Positions 1 to 8,626 of a DNA stretch of 64,000 nt are shown here, one piece after another (position 1 is the stretch's first letter; every line of letters begins with the position of its first letter). The stretch comes from Amycolatopsis sp. CA-230715 (GTDB lineage Bacteria > Actinomycetota > Actinomycetes > Mycobacteriales > Pseudonocardiaceae): the NCBI RefSeq assembly GCF_018736145.1, contig NZ_CP059997.1:81001-145000 (forward strand), read 5' to 3'. Made by a program: the position numbers and the translations under genes. The notes under the pieces are model-generated. The model worked only from the letters and a program-made list of their open reading frames with translations, was not told where the DNA came from and made no database searches.

Positions 1-31
1 CTCCCCCGCTGAAGCGCACGGGCCGCTCCCG

Positions 32-70
32 CTGAAGGCCACCATCACGGGCAGTGATGGTGGCCTTCAG
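32..70. terminator. Perfect 17-bp-arm hairpin beyond the ABC permease gene
   Basis: Arm 32-48 reads CTGAAGGCCACCATCAC and arm 54-70 is its exact reverse complement, around a 5-nt loop. It lies 15 bp beyond the stop codon of the leftward permease gene, so it can act as its terminator. No T-run is visible. The outer part of each arm matches the dispersed palindrome family seen at 12.2, 32.8, 39.5 and 60.3 kb, as if two half elements were joined in inverted orientation. Confidence 0.7.
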
Positions 71-85
71 GGCGTGGAAACCCGC

Positions 86-1078
86 TCAGACGCGCGCCAT
101 GCGGCGCACGACGCGCAGCGCCACCACGAGCAGTACCGCGGCCAGCACGACGAAGAGGCCGAACTCGGCGAGCTGGAAGAACCCGAGCCGCTCCGGGGGC
201 TGGGTATCGCGGTAGTGCGCCACGATTCCGTTCTGCCGCAAGCAGGAGTAGTACTCCCCCGCGGAGCGGTACGAGCCGCTGCAGGAACGCGGGTAGTCCA
301 TCGTGGTGCCCGCGCCGTCCAGATAACCGGAGTCGACCGTCAGCGTGTTGGGCGGCAGTTCGTTCGTCGCGGGGCCTTCCACGCCGAGCGGGCTCGTCTG
401 CCGCACCGGGCTCTGGAAGTACGGGCGCACGAACCGTTCGATGCCCGCGCGCACCCCGACGAACAGCGCCGCCGTGACCCCCATCGACACCACGGTCCGG
501 CGGCAGATCGCGCTCACCGCGAGCCCGAGCGCGAAGCCGAACAACGCGTACGCGGCCTGGGTGAGCGCGACGTCGTCGAAGTACGGCGACCGGAAGAGGT
601 TGAACGCCGGGTACTGGGACGGCATTTCGAGGATGCGGTGCATCATGAACTCCGCGGTCACCCCGAGCGCCACGCTGAAGGCCACCGCGACGGCCGCGAG
701 CACGGTCGTCTTGACCGCAAGCCAGCGCAGCGGGGACACGTCCTGGCTCCACACCAGCAGGTGCGTCCGCTGCTCGTACTCCTTCGACAGCAGCGGAGCC
801 GCCCAGAAGACCGCGACGAGCCCGCTGAAGCCGAGGACCCCGGCGAGCAGGAGTTCCCCGACGTCCGAGACCTGCCGGACCCCTGGCAGGCCGATCCGGG
901 CGTCACCCTGCCCGGCCACTTCGACCGAAACCCACAGCATCCCCGCGATGGCGGCGAGCACGAGCACGCCGGTGCCCACCAGCATCAGCCGGTGCTGGCG
1001 CGCGGTGACCCCGATCAGATCGCCCCAGCCGACCCGGGCGCGCGGTGACCGTTCGGCCACGACAGCGGTCGCGGTCAT
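86..1078 (-). CDS. ABC transporter permease (ABC-2 type), partner of the 1075-1974 ATPase
   Basis: A 330-residue membrane protein. Hydrophobic segments lie near residues 35-55, 85-108, 135-155, 185-228 and 300-320. A large polar loop with paired cysteines lies before the last segment, where an extracytoplasmic loop would be. The start ATG overlaps the ATPase stop codon by 4 bp (ATGA), so the two are translationally coupled and probably form one exporter. The same frame stays open upstream into the ATPase gene, but that part is a shadow. The substrate is unknown. The GntR-ATPase-permease order is that of YtrA-type loci, which are often linked to cell-envelope or peptide-antibiotic stress. Confidence 0.85.
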   Translation of the reverse strand: MTATAVVAERSPRARVGWGDLIGVTARQHRLMLVGTGVLVLAAIAGMLWVSVEVAGQGDARIGLPGVRQVSDVGELLLAGVLGFSGLVAVFWAAPLLSKEYEQRTHLLVWSQDVSPLRWLAVKTTVLAAVAVAFSVALGVTAEFMMHRILEMPSQYPAFNLFRSPYFDDVALTQAAYALFGFALGLAVSAICRRTVVSMGVTAALFVGVRAGIERFVRPYFQSPVRQTSPLGVEGPATNELPPNTLTVDSGYLDGAGTTMDYPRSCSGSYRSAGEYYSCLRQNGIVAHYRDTQPPERLGFFQLAEFGLFVVLAAVLLVVALRVVRRMARV

Positions 1079-1974
1079 GCCCGTCCTCCCTTCCTGGTCC
1101 TGGCGAGCTGCGCCAGTACGAAGTCTTCGAGCGTCACCGGGCGCACCGTCCACGGCGCGGCGACGGCGGGCACCGGCTCGCCTTCGGGCAGCCGGACGAG
1201 GAAGGTCGACTGCTTGCCCCGGTGCCGTGCTTCCACCACCTCGCCCGGTCCCGGCGGCGCGTCGGCGGCCGGTCCCACGTAGTGCACGTGCGCCTGGAGC
1301 AGCTCGTCCATGTCGCCGTCGACGACGAGCCCGCCGTGCGCGAGCAGCAGCAGGTGATCGGCGACGCCGCCGAGCTCGGCCACCACGTGCGTGGAGAGCA
1401 CGACGGTCATGCCGCTCGCGTCGACCTCGGTCAGCAGTTCCGCCATCACCTCGCGCCGCACGAGCGGGTCGAGGTTGGCCAGCGGTTCGTCGAGCAGCAG
1501 CACGTCGGGGCGGGAGCCCACGGCGACCGCGAACGCGACCTGGGCCTGCTGACCGCCGGAGAGCTTGCCGCACGGGCGGTCGAGCGGGACCTCGAACCGG
1601 GTCAGCCAGTTGTGCGCCCGTTCGGCGTCCCACACCACGTTCAGCTTCGCCACGAGCCGCAGCAAATCCGGTGCCTTGAGGTGGCGGTAAACCGGCTTCT
1701 CCTGCGCCACGAACGCGACCCGGCCCTCGGTGGCCACCGATCCGTCGTCCGGGGTGAGCAGCCCGGCCAGCACGCTCAGCAGCGTGGTCTTCCCGGCGCC
1801 GTTGGCCCCGATCAACGCGGCCACCTTGCCCTTCGGCAGCTCGAACGAACAGTCGTTCAGCGCGACGTGTTCGGTCCGCTTCGGCAACAGCCTGCGATAG
1901 CGCTTGGTGAGGCCACCCGCCCGCAGCGCGACCTCGGCCACGCTGCCGACCTCATCGGCCACAGCGGTCGTCAT
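1075..1974 (-). CDS. ABC transporter ATP-binding protein
   Basis: A 299-residue nucleotide-binding subunit. Walker A is GANGAGKT at residues 56-63, the signature is LSGGQQ at about 138-143 and Walker B ends in LLLDEP near 160-164. The C-terminal 70 residues lie beyond the usual ABC fold and are not recognised. The gene is sandwiched by 4-bp overlaps with the GntR gene upstream and the permease gene downstream, so all three should be made from one message. It is expected to power the neighbouring permease at the inner face of the membrane. The transported molecule cannot be told from sequence. Confidence 0.9.
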   Translation of the reverse strand: MTTAVADEVGSVAEVALRAGGLTKRYRRLLPKRTEHVALNDCSFELPKGKVAALIGANGAGKTTLLSVLAGLLTPDDGSVATEGRVAFVAQEKPVYRHLKAPDLLRLVAKLNVVWDAERAHNWLTRFEVPLDRPCGKLSGGQQAQVAFAVAVGSRPDVLLLDEPLANLDPLVRREVMAELLTEVDASGMTVVLSTHVVAELGGVADHLLLLAHGGLVVDGDMDELLQAHVHYVGPAADAPPGPGEVVEARHRGKQSTFLVRLPEGEPVPAVAAPWTVRPVTLEDFVLAQLARTRKGGRA

Positions 1975-2360
1975 GCGATTTCCACCCCTTCTTCGGCGAG
2001 GACGACCCGGAGCAGGGCGTCCACGTCCTCGTTCTCCAGCCCCGCGGTCCTGGCCTTGGCGACCCAGTCGGCGAGGCCGGCGCGCAGCTCGGCCATCACC
2101 TCGGGGTCCACCGCGCCCAGTCCCGCCTTGACGAACGTGCCCGCCCCCTGGCGGGCCTCGACCAACCCGGCGAACTCCAGTTCGCGGTAGGCCTTCAGCA
2201 CGGTGTTGGCGTTGACGCCGCTGGTGGCGACCACGTCGCGCACCGTCGGCAGCCGGTCCCCCGGTCTCAGCCAGCCGAGCCGCAAGGCCTCCTTGACCTG
2301 CCGTACGAGCTGCAGGTATGCGGGGAGGCCGCCGGCACGGTCCACTCGGAACTCCACCAC
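1971..2360 (-). CDS. GntR-family regulator, YtrA subfamily
   Basis: A 129-residue protein with an N-terminal GntR winged helix (residues about 10-75, including LRPGDRLPTVRDV and a recognition helix around GVNANTVLKAYRELE) and only a short C-terminal helical tail. This is the YtrA subfamily architecture. It starts at GTG 2360 with a GGAGGTG Shine-Dalgarno 2-8 bp upstream. It is first gene of an operon with the ABC ATPase and permease and very likely represses that operon. An inverted repeat directly upstream is the probable operator. Confidence 0.9.
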   Translation of the reverse strand: MVEFRVDRAGGLPAYLQLVRQVKEALRLGWLRPGDRLPTVRDVVATSGVNANTVLKAYRELEFAGLVEARQGAGTFVKAGLGAVDPEVMAELRAGLADWVAKARTAGLENEDVDALLRVVLAEEGVEIA

Positions 2361-2377
2361 GGCACCTCCAAATTGTT

Positions 2378-2397
2378 CTAGTGAACTAATACACTAG
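2378..2397. promoter_or_regulatory. Inverted repeat upstream of the GntR-ABC operon (candidate operator)
   Basis: CTAGTG at 2378-2383 and CACTAG at 2392-2397 form a 6-bp inverted repeat with an 8-bp spacer, 18 bp before the GTG start of the GntR gene. The surroundings are unusually AT-rich for this genome. Autoregulation by the adjacent YtrA-type protein is the simplest reading. The remaining part of 2361-2591 shows no further feature. Confidence 0.55.
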
Positions 2398-2591
2398 TTG
2401 ACTGGATCGGAGGTGTCGTGTCAAGGTGTGATCGTTCGCCGGTTCGGGGCAGCGGACACCACGGGTGGGGTGGCGATCGGGGGCCACCCCACCCGATTAC
2501 CCGTCCACTTCAGACATTCCACTTAGGACAAACTCGCCACGGGGAAACTGTTCCCGTGCGCGCGACGGCACCAGCGCGCGGGAAGCGGTGC

Positions 2592-5528
2592 TCAGGCGGG
2601 GAAGGCGCGCACCTGGTAACCGTTTTCGGTGGCGGGCACCGCGGTCAGCCGCGGCGCGCGGGTCCGGGCGGCCTTTCCCCCGCTCGCCGCGGGCCCCACC
2701 GGGAACGGCTGGCCGGAGAACACGTCGAGTGCGGCGGCCGCCACCTCGGGCGGCGCGGTCTCGATGATCTCCTCGATGTCCTGCGCCCGCGGATCGCCGA
2801 GCTGCTTCATCACCACGACGGCGGATTCCCAGCAGCCGCGCGCGAGACCGGGGTGCCCCGCGGCGTTGAGCGTCTTGGCGAGGTCGACGTAGACGATCGC
2901 TTCCCAGCGCCGGTTGCCGAGCCGCCGGAACGCGCGCAACGCCTTCCCGAGCACCCTGATCGCGTTCGGGTAGCGGCCGGACGCGGCGTAGGCCCGGCCG
3001 AGGTTGTGGTCGTTCCGCGGGCCTTCGTCGGGATCGGCGAGCTCGGTGAACAGCACACTGGCCTGCTGGTGGCATTCCATCGCGCGCTCGGGATCGCCCG
3101 CGACGCAGTAGGCCATGCCGACGCTGTCGAGGTTCAGCGCGATACCGCGCTTGTACCCGACCTCGCGGCAGCGCTCCAGCGCCTCGGTGCCGTACCGGAT
3201 CCCGTTCTCGGGATCGCCCATCGAGGTGTGCGCCATGCCGAGGTTGCCCATCGCCATGCCCTGGCCCCTGCGGTCGCCGACGTCGCGGAAGCACGCGTGC
3301 GCGAGGCGGAAGTAGTGCTGGGCGGTCGCCCATTCGGCCTGGTCGAGGTGGAAGCAGCCCAGCGAGTTGAGGGTGTAGGCCTCCCCGGTGCGATCACCGG
3401 CCGCGCGGGCCGCGCGGCAGGCCAGCTCGAGGAATTCCAAGCCTTCCGGCCACGGGATCCGGCGTTCGAGGAAGGAGGTCATCCCGATCGCGATCCGCCA
3501 GGCGTACGCGCCCCAGCCGTGCGTCGCACCCCAGCTGATCGCGGATCGCAGGCAGTCGTACTCCTGCTCGAACCACCGCATCGCGGCGTCGTGGTCGGCG
3601 AAGGACGGCACCGGCCGCATCGCCTGGTACGGCTCGACGAAGGCCCGGCGCCGGTGTGGAAGCAGCGCCGTGTCGGCGCTGATCACGGCGTGCAGATACC
3701 AGTCGAAGACGCGGTTCAGCGCCGGTTCGACCTCCGCCGGGCTCTCGTTCCGCCGCGCCTCGTCGGTGGCGTACAACCGGATCAGGTCGTGCAGTTCGTA
3801 CCGCTCCGGGCGGCGCTGCTCCACCATGTGCGCGGCGACGAGCTGGTCGAGCGCGAGCTTCGCGCGCGGCACCGGCAGATCGGCGAGCGCCGCGACGGCC
3901 TCCACCGTGATGTCGTTCGCCGGGTACAGGCCGAGCTTGCGGAACACCGCGGCCGCACCGGGCTCGAGCGTGCGGTACGACCACGACAGCGCGGCGCGGA
4001 GATCGGTGTACGGGTCGTCCGCGCCGGCGCCGAAGTTGTCGAGCCTCGCCACTTCGTCGGCGAGCGCGTGCACGACCTCGGCGAGACTGCCCGCGCGCTG
4101 CGCGCGCTCGGCGACGATCGCCAGCGCCAGCGGCAACCGGTCGCACAGGTCCACCAGCCGGGCCGAAGCCGCCGGTTCGGCGCGAATCCGGTCCGCGCCG
4201 ACGCCGACCGCGAGCAGCGCCAACGCCTCGTCGTGGCCGAGGCGGCGCAGCGTCACCCGGTGCGCACCGTCCCGAATGGACAGTGGGCGGAGCTGGTTCC
4301 GACTGGTGACCACGACCAGGCTCCCGGAACCGGGCAGCAGCGGGCGCACCTGCTGGGCGTCGCGGGCGTTGTCCAGCACGATCAGCGCCCGCCTCCCGGC
4401 GAGGCTGCTGCGCAGCATGGCGGCGCGCTCGTCGAGTTCGGCCGGCATGTGCTCGTTCGACACGCCCAGCGAGCGCAGCAGGCTTTCCAGCGCGGCGGCG
4501 GCCTTGACCGGTTCGCCGGAGGAGAACCCGCGCAGGTTCAGGTACAGCTGCACGTCGGGGAAGCGGTCGCGCACCCCGTGCGCCCAGTGCAGCGCGAGCG
4601 TGGTCTTCCCGGTGCCGGCCGCCCCGTCGATCGCGACGATCGTGATCGGCGACGTGTCCACTGTGGACTTATCGGGGAGCAGGGCGTCGAGCGCTTCGAG
4701 GTCGCTTTCCCTGCCGGTGAACCTGGCGTTGTCGTGCGGTAGCTGGTGCGGCCCCGTCCCGGTCTCCCCCTTCGGCGGCGAAGGCTGCGAGACCGTGCCG
4801 TCGACGAGTACCGCGTGGTGGAGCCGCTGCAGCTCGTCACCGGGGTCGATCCCGAGCTCGTCACCGAGCAGCGCACGCACCCGCTGGTAGGCGGCGAGCG
4901 CGTCGGCGCGGCGCCCGGACCGGTGCAGCGCGGTGATCAGCCGGAACCACAGCGACTCGCGCAACGGGTAGGTGTTCGTCAGGTCCCACAGCTCGGCGAC
5001 GAGCGCGCCGGAGCGGCCCTGCGCCAGTTCGAGGTCGACCCGGCGCTCGGTCGCGGTGAACCACTCTTCGGTCAGCTTCGGGACCACGTCGCGGTCGATC
5101 CAGGTGGAGTCCACGCCGGTGAACGGCTGCCCGCGCCAGAGCCCGAGCGCTTCGCGCAGCAGCGCGAGCTCCTCGTCGACGGACGAGGCCTTGCGCGCGC
5201 GGTCGAGCGCGTCGCGGAACCGGAACAGGTCGACGGCGCCGGTGGGCAGGTCGATCCGGTAGCCGATGCCCGAGCAGGTCAGGATCCGCTCGTTGCCCAG
5301 CAGCCTGCGCAGGCGGGAGACGTAGGTGGCCAGCGTGCCCCTGGCGTCGGCGGGCAGCTGCTCGGTCCACAGCCGTTCGGCCAGCGCGTCGATCCGCATC
5401 GGCCTGCCACCCGACATCAGGAAGGCGGCCAGCAGCACCCGCAGGTGACCCGACGGCACCGACACCGGGCCGTCGGGTGCGGTGACCTCCCACGGCCCGA
5501 GAACCCGGAAGTCCATCTCCTGGTCCAC
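2592..5528 (-). CDS. Large AfsR/SARP-type transcriptional regulator (BTAD, NB-ARC, TPR)
   Basis: 978 residues. The N-terminus (1-100) is an OmpR-like winged helix of the SARP type, followed by a bacterial transcriptional activation domain to about residue 245. A STAND/NB-ARC ATPase module follows, with a P-loop (GAAGTGKTT) near residue 301. The last third is a helical TPR array with clear GNLG- and DxxSVGMAY-type repeats from about residue 700. This is the AfsR-like architecture used by actinomycetes to switch on secondary metabolism or development. No biosynthetic cluster lies beside it, so its target is unknown. The start could be residue 1 or Met5 (MDFRVLG); the latter fits family N-termini equally well. 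Confidence 0.9.
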   Translation of the reverse strand: MDQEMDFRVLGPWEVTAPDGPVSVPSGHLRVLLAAFLMSGGRPMRIDALAERLWTEQLPADARGTLATYVSRLRRLLGNERILTCSGIGYRIDLPTGAVDLFRFRDALDRARKASSVDEELALLREALGLWRGQPFTGVDSTWIDRDVVPKLTEEWFTATERRVDLELAQGRSGALVAELWDLTNTYPLRESLWFRLITALHRSGRRADALAAYQRVRALLGDELGIDPGDELQRLHHAVLVDGTVSQPSPPKGETGTGPHQLPHDNARFTGRESDLEALDALLPDKSTVDTSPITIVAIDGAAGTGKTTLALHWAHGVRDRFPDVQLYLNLRGFSSGEPVKAAAALESLLRSLGVSNEHMPAELDERAAMLRSSLAGRRALIVLDNARDAQQVRPLLPGSGSLVVVTSRNQLRPLSIRDGAHRVTLRRLGHDEALALLAVGVGADRIRAEPAASARLVDLCDRLPLALAIVAERAQRAGSLAEVVHALADEVARLDNFGAGADDPYTDLRAALSWSYRTLEPGAAAVFRKLGLYPANDITVEAVAALADLPVPRAKLALDQLVAAHMVEQRRPERYELHDLIRLYATDEARRNESPAEVEPALNRVFDWYLHAVISADTALLPHRRRAFVEPYQAMRPVPSFADHDAAMRWFEQEYDCLRSAISWGATHGWGAYAWRIAIGMTSFLERRIPWPEGLEFLELACRAARAAGDRTGEAYTLNSLGCFHLDQAEWATAQHYFRLAHACFRDVGDRRGQGMAMGNLGMAHTSMGDPENGIRYGTEALERCREVGYKRGIALNLDSVGMAYCVAGDPERAMECHQQASVLFTELADPDEGPRNDHNLGRAYAASGRYPNAIRVLGKALRAFRRLGNRRWEAIVYVDLAKTLNAAGHPGLARGCWESAVVVMKQLGDPRAQDIEEIIETAPPEVAAAALDVFSGQPFPVGPAASGGKAARTRAPRLTAVPATENGYQVRAFPA
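4656..4668. repeat. Iterated palindrome GTCCA-N3-TGGAC (one of at least six exact copies)
   Basis: Exact copies: 4656-4668, 6471-6483, 19728-19740, 20855-20867, 41719-41731 and 45759-45771. One-mismatch relatives include 11199, 16930, 24921, 38135, 50433 and 59123. Most lie inside genes of both strands and encode Ser-Thr/Ile-Val/Leu/Lys-Asp using ACA, ACT, ATT or TTG codons that are otherwise rare here. Function unknown. Confidence 0.6.
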
Positions 5529-5781
5529 CAGTGCTCAGCCCTCGCTCGCCACCGTCGGTGACCTTCGCGTCATTCCCGCACTCCCGCCGTGCCCGTTCAC
5601 CGCGCGCCTGGTCCGGATCGGCCAGGGCCTCCTCGCCCGCGGTTCGCGAGCGGGTACCCGGTCAGCGTAACCGGATGACAGGCCGTAGGTGAACAGTTAG
5701 CGAGAGAGGCCCGCGACCGTGCCCGAACCGACCCGATCGGGACTCGGCCGTGACATTGAGTGAGCGCCCGCTCAGTCGGGA
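5529..5781. other. Intergenic region between the SARP and LysE genes, nothing firm
   Basis: This 253-bp stretch holds the upstream region of the leftward SARP gene and the downstream region of the leftward LysE gene. The only structure noticed is a short inverted repeat (TGAGCG 5761-5766 / CGCTCA 5769-5774) just past the LysE stop, too weak to call a terminator. Confidence 0.4.
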
Positions 5782-6393
5782 TCAGAGGCTGGTGAACGCG
5801 AGCTTCACCCCCAGCGCCACGAACGCGCCCGCGAAGGTGCGCCGCATCCACCTGAGCACCGACGGCCGCGAGAGCACCTTGTCCCGCACCGCGGCGGCGA
5901 CCAGCCCGTAGCCCGCGAACACCACGAACGTCAGCGCCATGAACACCGCGCCGAGTTCGAGCATGCGCGCGACCGGCGCCGGGTCCGCCGCGGCGACGAA
6001 CTGCGGCAGGAACGCCAGGAAGAAGATCGACAGCTTGGGGTTGAGGATGTTCACCAGCACGGCGGTGCCCGCGATCCGGACCGGCGACGGCGGGCTTGCC
6101 GCCTCGTCGACCTGCAGCGCGCCGCGTTCGGTGAGCGTGCCCCACGCGACGTAGAGCAGGTAGGCCACCCCGGCGTACTTGAGGACGTCGAACACCACGG
6201 GGCTGGTGTGCAGCAGCGCGGCGAGGCCGAGCACGGTGGCGGCCAGGTGCGGGACGATCCCGATCGTGCAGCCGAGCGCCGCCACGACGCTCGCGCGCCA
6301 GCCACGGGACAGCCCGGCAGCGAGGGTGTAGAGGACCCCGGTACCGGGCGACACCGTGACGATCAGCGCGGTCACCAGGAACTCGATGCTCAT
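5782..6393 (-). CDS. LysE/RhtB-family amino-acid exporter
   Basis: A 203-residue integral membrane protein with about six hydrophobic segments and the LysE-family signature near its start (VSPGTGVLYTLAAGLSRGW) plus NPKLSIFFLAFLPQF in the middle. Members export amino acids or related small molecules. Its ATG overlaps the stop of the B3/4-domain gene by 4 bp, so the two are co-translated. The pair is divergent from a MocR/PdxR-type PLP-binding regulator, which probably controls it. The substrate may be an amino acid or a compound sensed through PLP chemistry, but this is inference. Confidence 0.9.
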   Translation of the reverse strand: MSIEFLVTALIVTVSPGTGVLYTLAAGLSRGWRASVVAALGCTIGIVPHLAATVLGLAALLHTSPVVFDVLKYAGVAYLLYVAWGTLTERGALQVDEAASPPSPVRIAGTAVLVNILNPKLSIFFLAFLPQFVAAADPAPVARMLELGAVFMALTFVVFAGYGLVAAAVRDKVLSRPSVLRWMRRTFAGAFVALGVKLAFTSL

Positions 6394-7109
6394 GAACGCA
6401 CTCCGTCAAAGTCGAAGCCGAAGTCGAACCGCCGCGCGTCCGGCGCGATGCGCATCGATTGTCCACAGTGGACACCGAGGCCGTCGGCCAGCTCGCGTGC
6501 CAGCGCGCCGAGATCCTCGGACGCGGTGTCGTGCAAGGCTTCCGCGACGACGAGCACCCGATCGGTCCGGTCCGTGACGACCGAACGCGCGCTCTGCCGG
6601 AACGCCCAGCGCCGGGAGTGCGCGTGGCCGTCTTCGTCGACGTAGACGATTTCGCCCGGCGCCGGGTGTTCCGCGGTGCCCTGGAAGGTCTCGTACTTCT
6701 CGGTGCCGTGCGCGGGCCGGATCGCCAGCCCGCCCGCGATCCGGTCGACGTCGAGCGCGGCGACCGGGATCGCGAACCGCATCGAGACGAAGTTCAGGTA
6801 GTCGACGAGCGGGTGTCGCGCGGGCATCCCGCCGTGCTTGCGGTACCGGCGGAGCAGGGCCTCGGACGCGCACCGGTACTGGGTCGGTTTGAGGCCCATC
6901 TTCGCGAAGGCGTCGCGCCACGCGGCGATCTCGGACATCTCGGACTCGGCGCGCTCGGCGACCCTGGCGTCGACACCGGGGCGCAACGCTTCCTGGCGCG
7001 CTGTCGTGTCACCGAGGCCGAGCACGTCGTCGACGACCACGGCCACCGCGCGCAGCCCCGGGTGGGCGGCCCAGACCGCGTCGTCGTGCCGCAGGAAAAA
7101 GGGAGCCAT
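6390..7109 (-). CDS. B3/B4 tRNA-binding-domain protein
   Basis: 239 residues from ATG 7109, which has an AAGGTGG Shine-Dalgarno; an in-frame GTG at 7118 is an alternative. The sequence resembles stand-alone B3/B4 domains, the editing-related module of the phenylalanyl-tRNA synthetase beta chain (core around LKPTQYRCASEALLRRYRK and LVDYLNFVSMRFAIPV). Such free-standing proteins are often encoded beside LysE exporters and MocR regulators. A role in deacylating or sensing a mischarged or unusual amino acid is plausible but unproven. It is first gene of the leftward pair with the exporter, coupled by a 4-bp overlap. Confidence 0.75.
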   Translation of the reverse strand: MAPFFLRHDDAVWAAHPGLRAVAVVVDDVLGLGDTTARQEALRPGVDARVAERAESEMSEIAAWRDAFAKMGLKPTQYRCASEALLRRYRKHGGMPARHPLVDYLNFVSMRFAIPVAALDVDRIAGGLAIRPAHGTEKYETFQGTAEHPAPGEIVYVDEDGHAHSRRWAFRQSARSVVTDRTDRVLVVAEALHDTASEDLGALARELADGLGVHCGQSMRIAPDARRFDFGFDFDGVRS

Positions 7110-7132
7110 ACCGCCCACCTTCCTGCCACACT

Positions 7133-7174
7133 GGTCCGATGAACAGGTCCAACGGTGACACGGTTCAAAGGTCC
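7133..7174. promoter_or_regulatory. Three GGTCC direct repeats around the MocR start (weak operator candidate)
   Basis: GGTCC occurs at 7133-7137, 7146-7150 and 7170-7174, across the 29-bp divergent gap and the first codons of the MocR gene. MocR regulators commonly bind direct repeats, so these may be half-sites, but the spacings (13 and 24 bp) are irregular and the word is short. Confidence 0.3.
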
Positions 7175-8623
7175 ATAACTCCGGGCTCGGACTTCCTCCA
7201 GCTCGACGTGCGGCAGGCGCCCGCGGGCGGCCTGTCCGACTGGCTGGCCGGGCGGCTGCGGCTCGCGGTCTCCGACGGCAGGCTCCCGGTCGGCAGCAGG
7301 CTCCCGGCCACCCGCACCCTCGCCGCCGAGCTGGACGTGTCGCGCGGTGTCGTCACCGAGGCGTACCGGCGCCTGATCGAAGACGGGCACGCGGCAGGGC
7401 GCGGGCGGGGCGGCACCGTCGTCGTGGCCGCCCCGGTGGCGACCACCGCCGAGCCCGGCGCGGCGGCCGCGCGGCGCGACGGCACGCCCTCGGTCTTCCC
7501 CGCCGATCCCGGGATCGAGGTGTTCGACACGCTGCGCGCGGCACCGGCGAGGATCGACCTCTCCCCCGGTGTCCCCGATCTGGGCGCGTTCCCGCGCACG
7601 TCGTGGCTGCGGGCGGAACGCGCCGTGCTGAACGAGCTTTCGGCCGCCCACTTCGGCTACGGCGATCCCCGCGGCGCGCCGGCGCTCCGGCTGGCGATCG
7701 CCACCTGGCTCGCCCGCAACCGCGGCATCAGGGCCGATCCCGACGAGGTGATCGTGACCGCGGGGGTCTCGCAGGCGCTCGGGCTGTTCGCGCAGGTGCT
7801 GCGCGCCGACGGGCGCACCGCGATGGCGGTGGAGGACCCCAGCTCGCTCGGCGCGCGCCAGCACCTCGCGCACTGGGGGCTGGAAACCCCGCCCGTTCCG
7901 GTCGACGACGGCGGCCTCGTCGTGGACGCCCTGCGGGCGAACGGGGCGTCCGCCGTCCTGCTCACCCCCGCGCACCAGTTCCCCACCGGTGCCGTGCTCG
8001 ACGGCGAGCGGCGGCGCGAGCTCATGCGCTGGGCGGCCGAGGGCGGGATGGTGGTCGAGGACGACTACGATGCCGAACACCGCTACGACCGGCCGCCGGT
8101 GCCCGCACTGCGGGAAATGCTCCCCGAACAGGTCTGCTACGCGGGCAGCGTGTCGAAGTGGCTCGCACCGGCGCTGCGCGTCGGCTGGGTGCTCGCGCCC
8201 ACGCGGTACCACGACGCGATCGTCGCCGCGAAGCGCTACGCCGATCTCGGCAACCCCGTGCTGGCGCAACTGGTGCTGGCGAGGCTGATGGACTCCGGCG
8301 AGATGGAGCGGCAGCTGCGGTTCGCGCGCAGGCGGAACCGGCGCCGCCGCGACGCGATGATCGAAGCGATCGGCGCGTTCCTTCCCGGCGCGACCGTGCA
8401 CGGCGCCGCGGCCGGCCTGCATCTGATGGTCACCTTCGACACCGATCTGTCCGATGTGGACCTCGCGGCGCGGGCGCTGGCGCGCGGGGTCAAGGCGCAG
8501 CCGCTGTCCTGGCACGCCCAGCTGCCCTCTAAACCGGGACTGGTGCTCGGATACGCGGCGCGGACGCCGACCGAGATCGGCGACGGGATCGCCGCGCTCG
8601 GCCGCGTCGTGGCGGAAGCCTGA
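7139..8623 (+). CDS. MocR/PdxR-family regulator (GntR winged helix fused to a PLP aminotransferase fold)
   Basis: 494 residues. The N-terminal GntR winged helix spans about residues 30-100 (GRLPVGSRLPATRTLAAELDV) and a linker leads to a fold-type I aminotransferase domain from about 130 to the end. The PLP lysine is in SVSKWLAPALRVGW near residue 339. MocR proteins use bound PLP or its adducts as signal. The gene is divergent from the B3/4-LysE pair with only 29 bp between, so it most likely regulates that pair and itself. Its stop lies 3 bp from the stop of the convergent sigC gene. Confidence 0.92.
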   Translation: MNRSNGDTVQRSITPGSDFLQLDVRQAPAGGLSDWLAGRLRLAVSDGRLPVGSRLPATRTLAAELDVSRGVVTEAYRRLIEDGHAAGRGRGGTVVVAAPVATTAEPGAAAARRDGTPSVFPADPGIEVFDTLRAAPARIDLSPGVPDLGAFPRTSWLRAERAVLNELSAAHFGYGDPRGAPALRLAIATWLARNRGIRADPDEVIVTAGVSQALGLFAQVLRADGRTAMAVEDPSSLGARQHLAHWGLETPPVPVDDGGLVVDALRANGASAVLLTPAHQFPTGAVLDGERRRELMRWAAEGGMVVEDDYDAEHRYDRPPVPALREMLPEQVCYAGSVSKWLAPALRVGWVLAPTRYHDAIVAAKRYADLGNPVLAQLVLARLMDSGEMERQLRFARRRNRRRRDAMIEAIGAFLPGATVHGAAAGLHLMVTFDTDLSDVDLAARALARGVKAQPLSWHAQLPSKPGLVLGYAARTPTEIGDGIAALGRVVAEA

Positions 8624-8626
8624 CGC

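Noticed and set aside
86..1633. 515-residue reading of the permease frame as a fusion with an upstream domain
   Set aside because: The extra N-terminal part is the ATPase gene in another frame. The ATG at 1078, overlapping the ATPase stop, is the natural start.
2418..4742. Open frame of 774 codons on the plus strand
   Set aside because: It lies opposite the SARP gene, has Arg/Gly/Pro/His-rich composition, no domains and no ribosome binding site. Such long antisense frames are usual in GC-rich genomes.
5761..5774. Terminator after the LysE gene
   Set aside because: The stem is only 6 bp with a 2-base loop and has no T-run.
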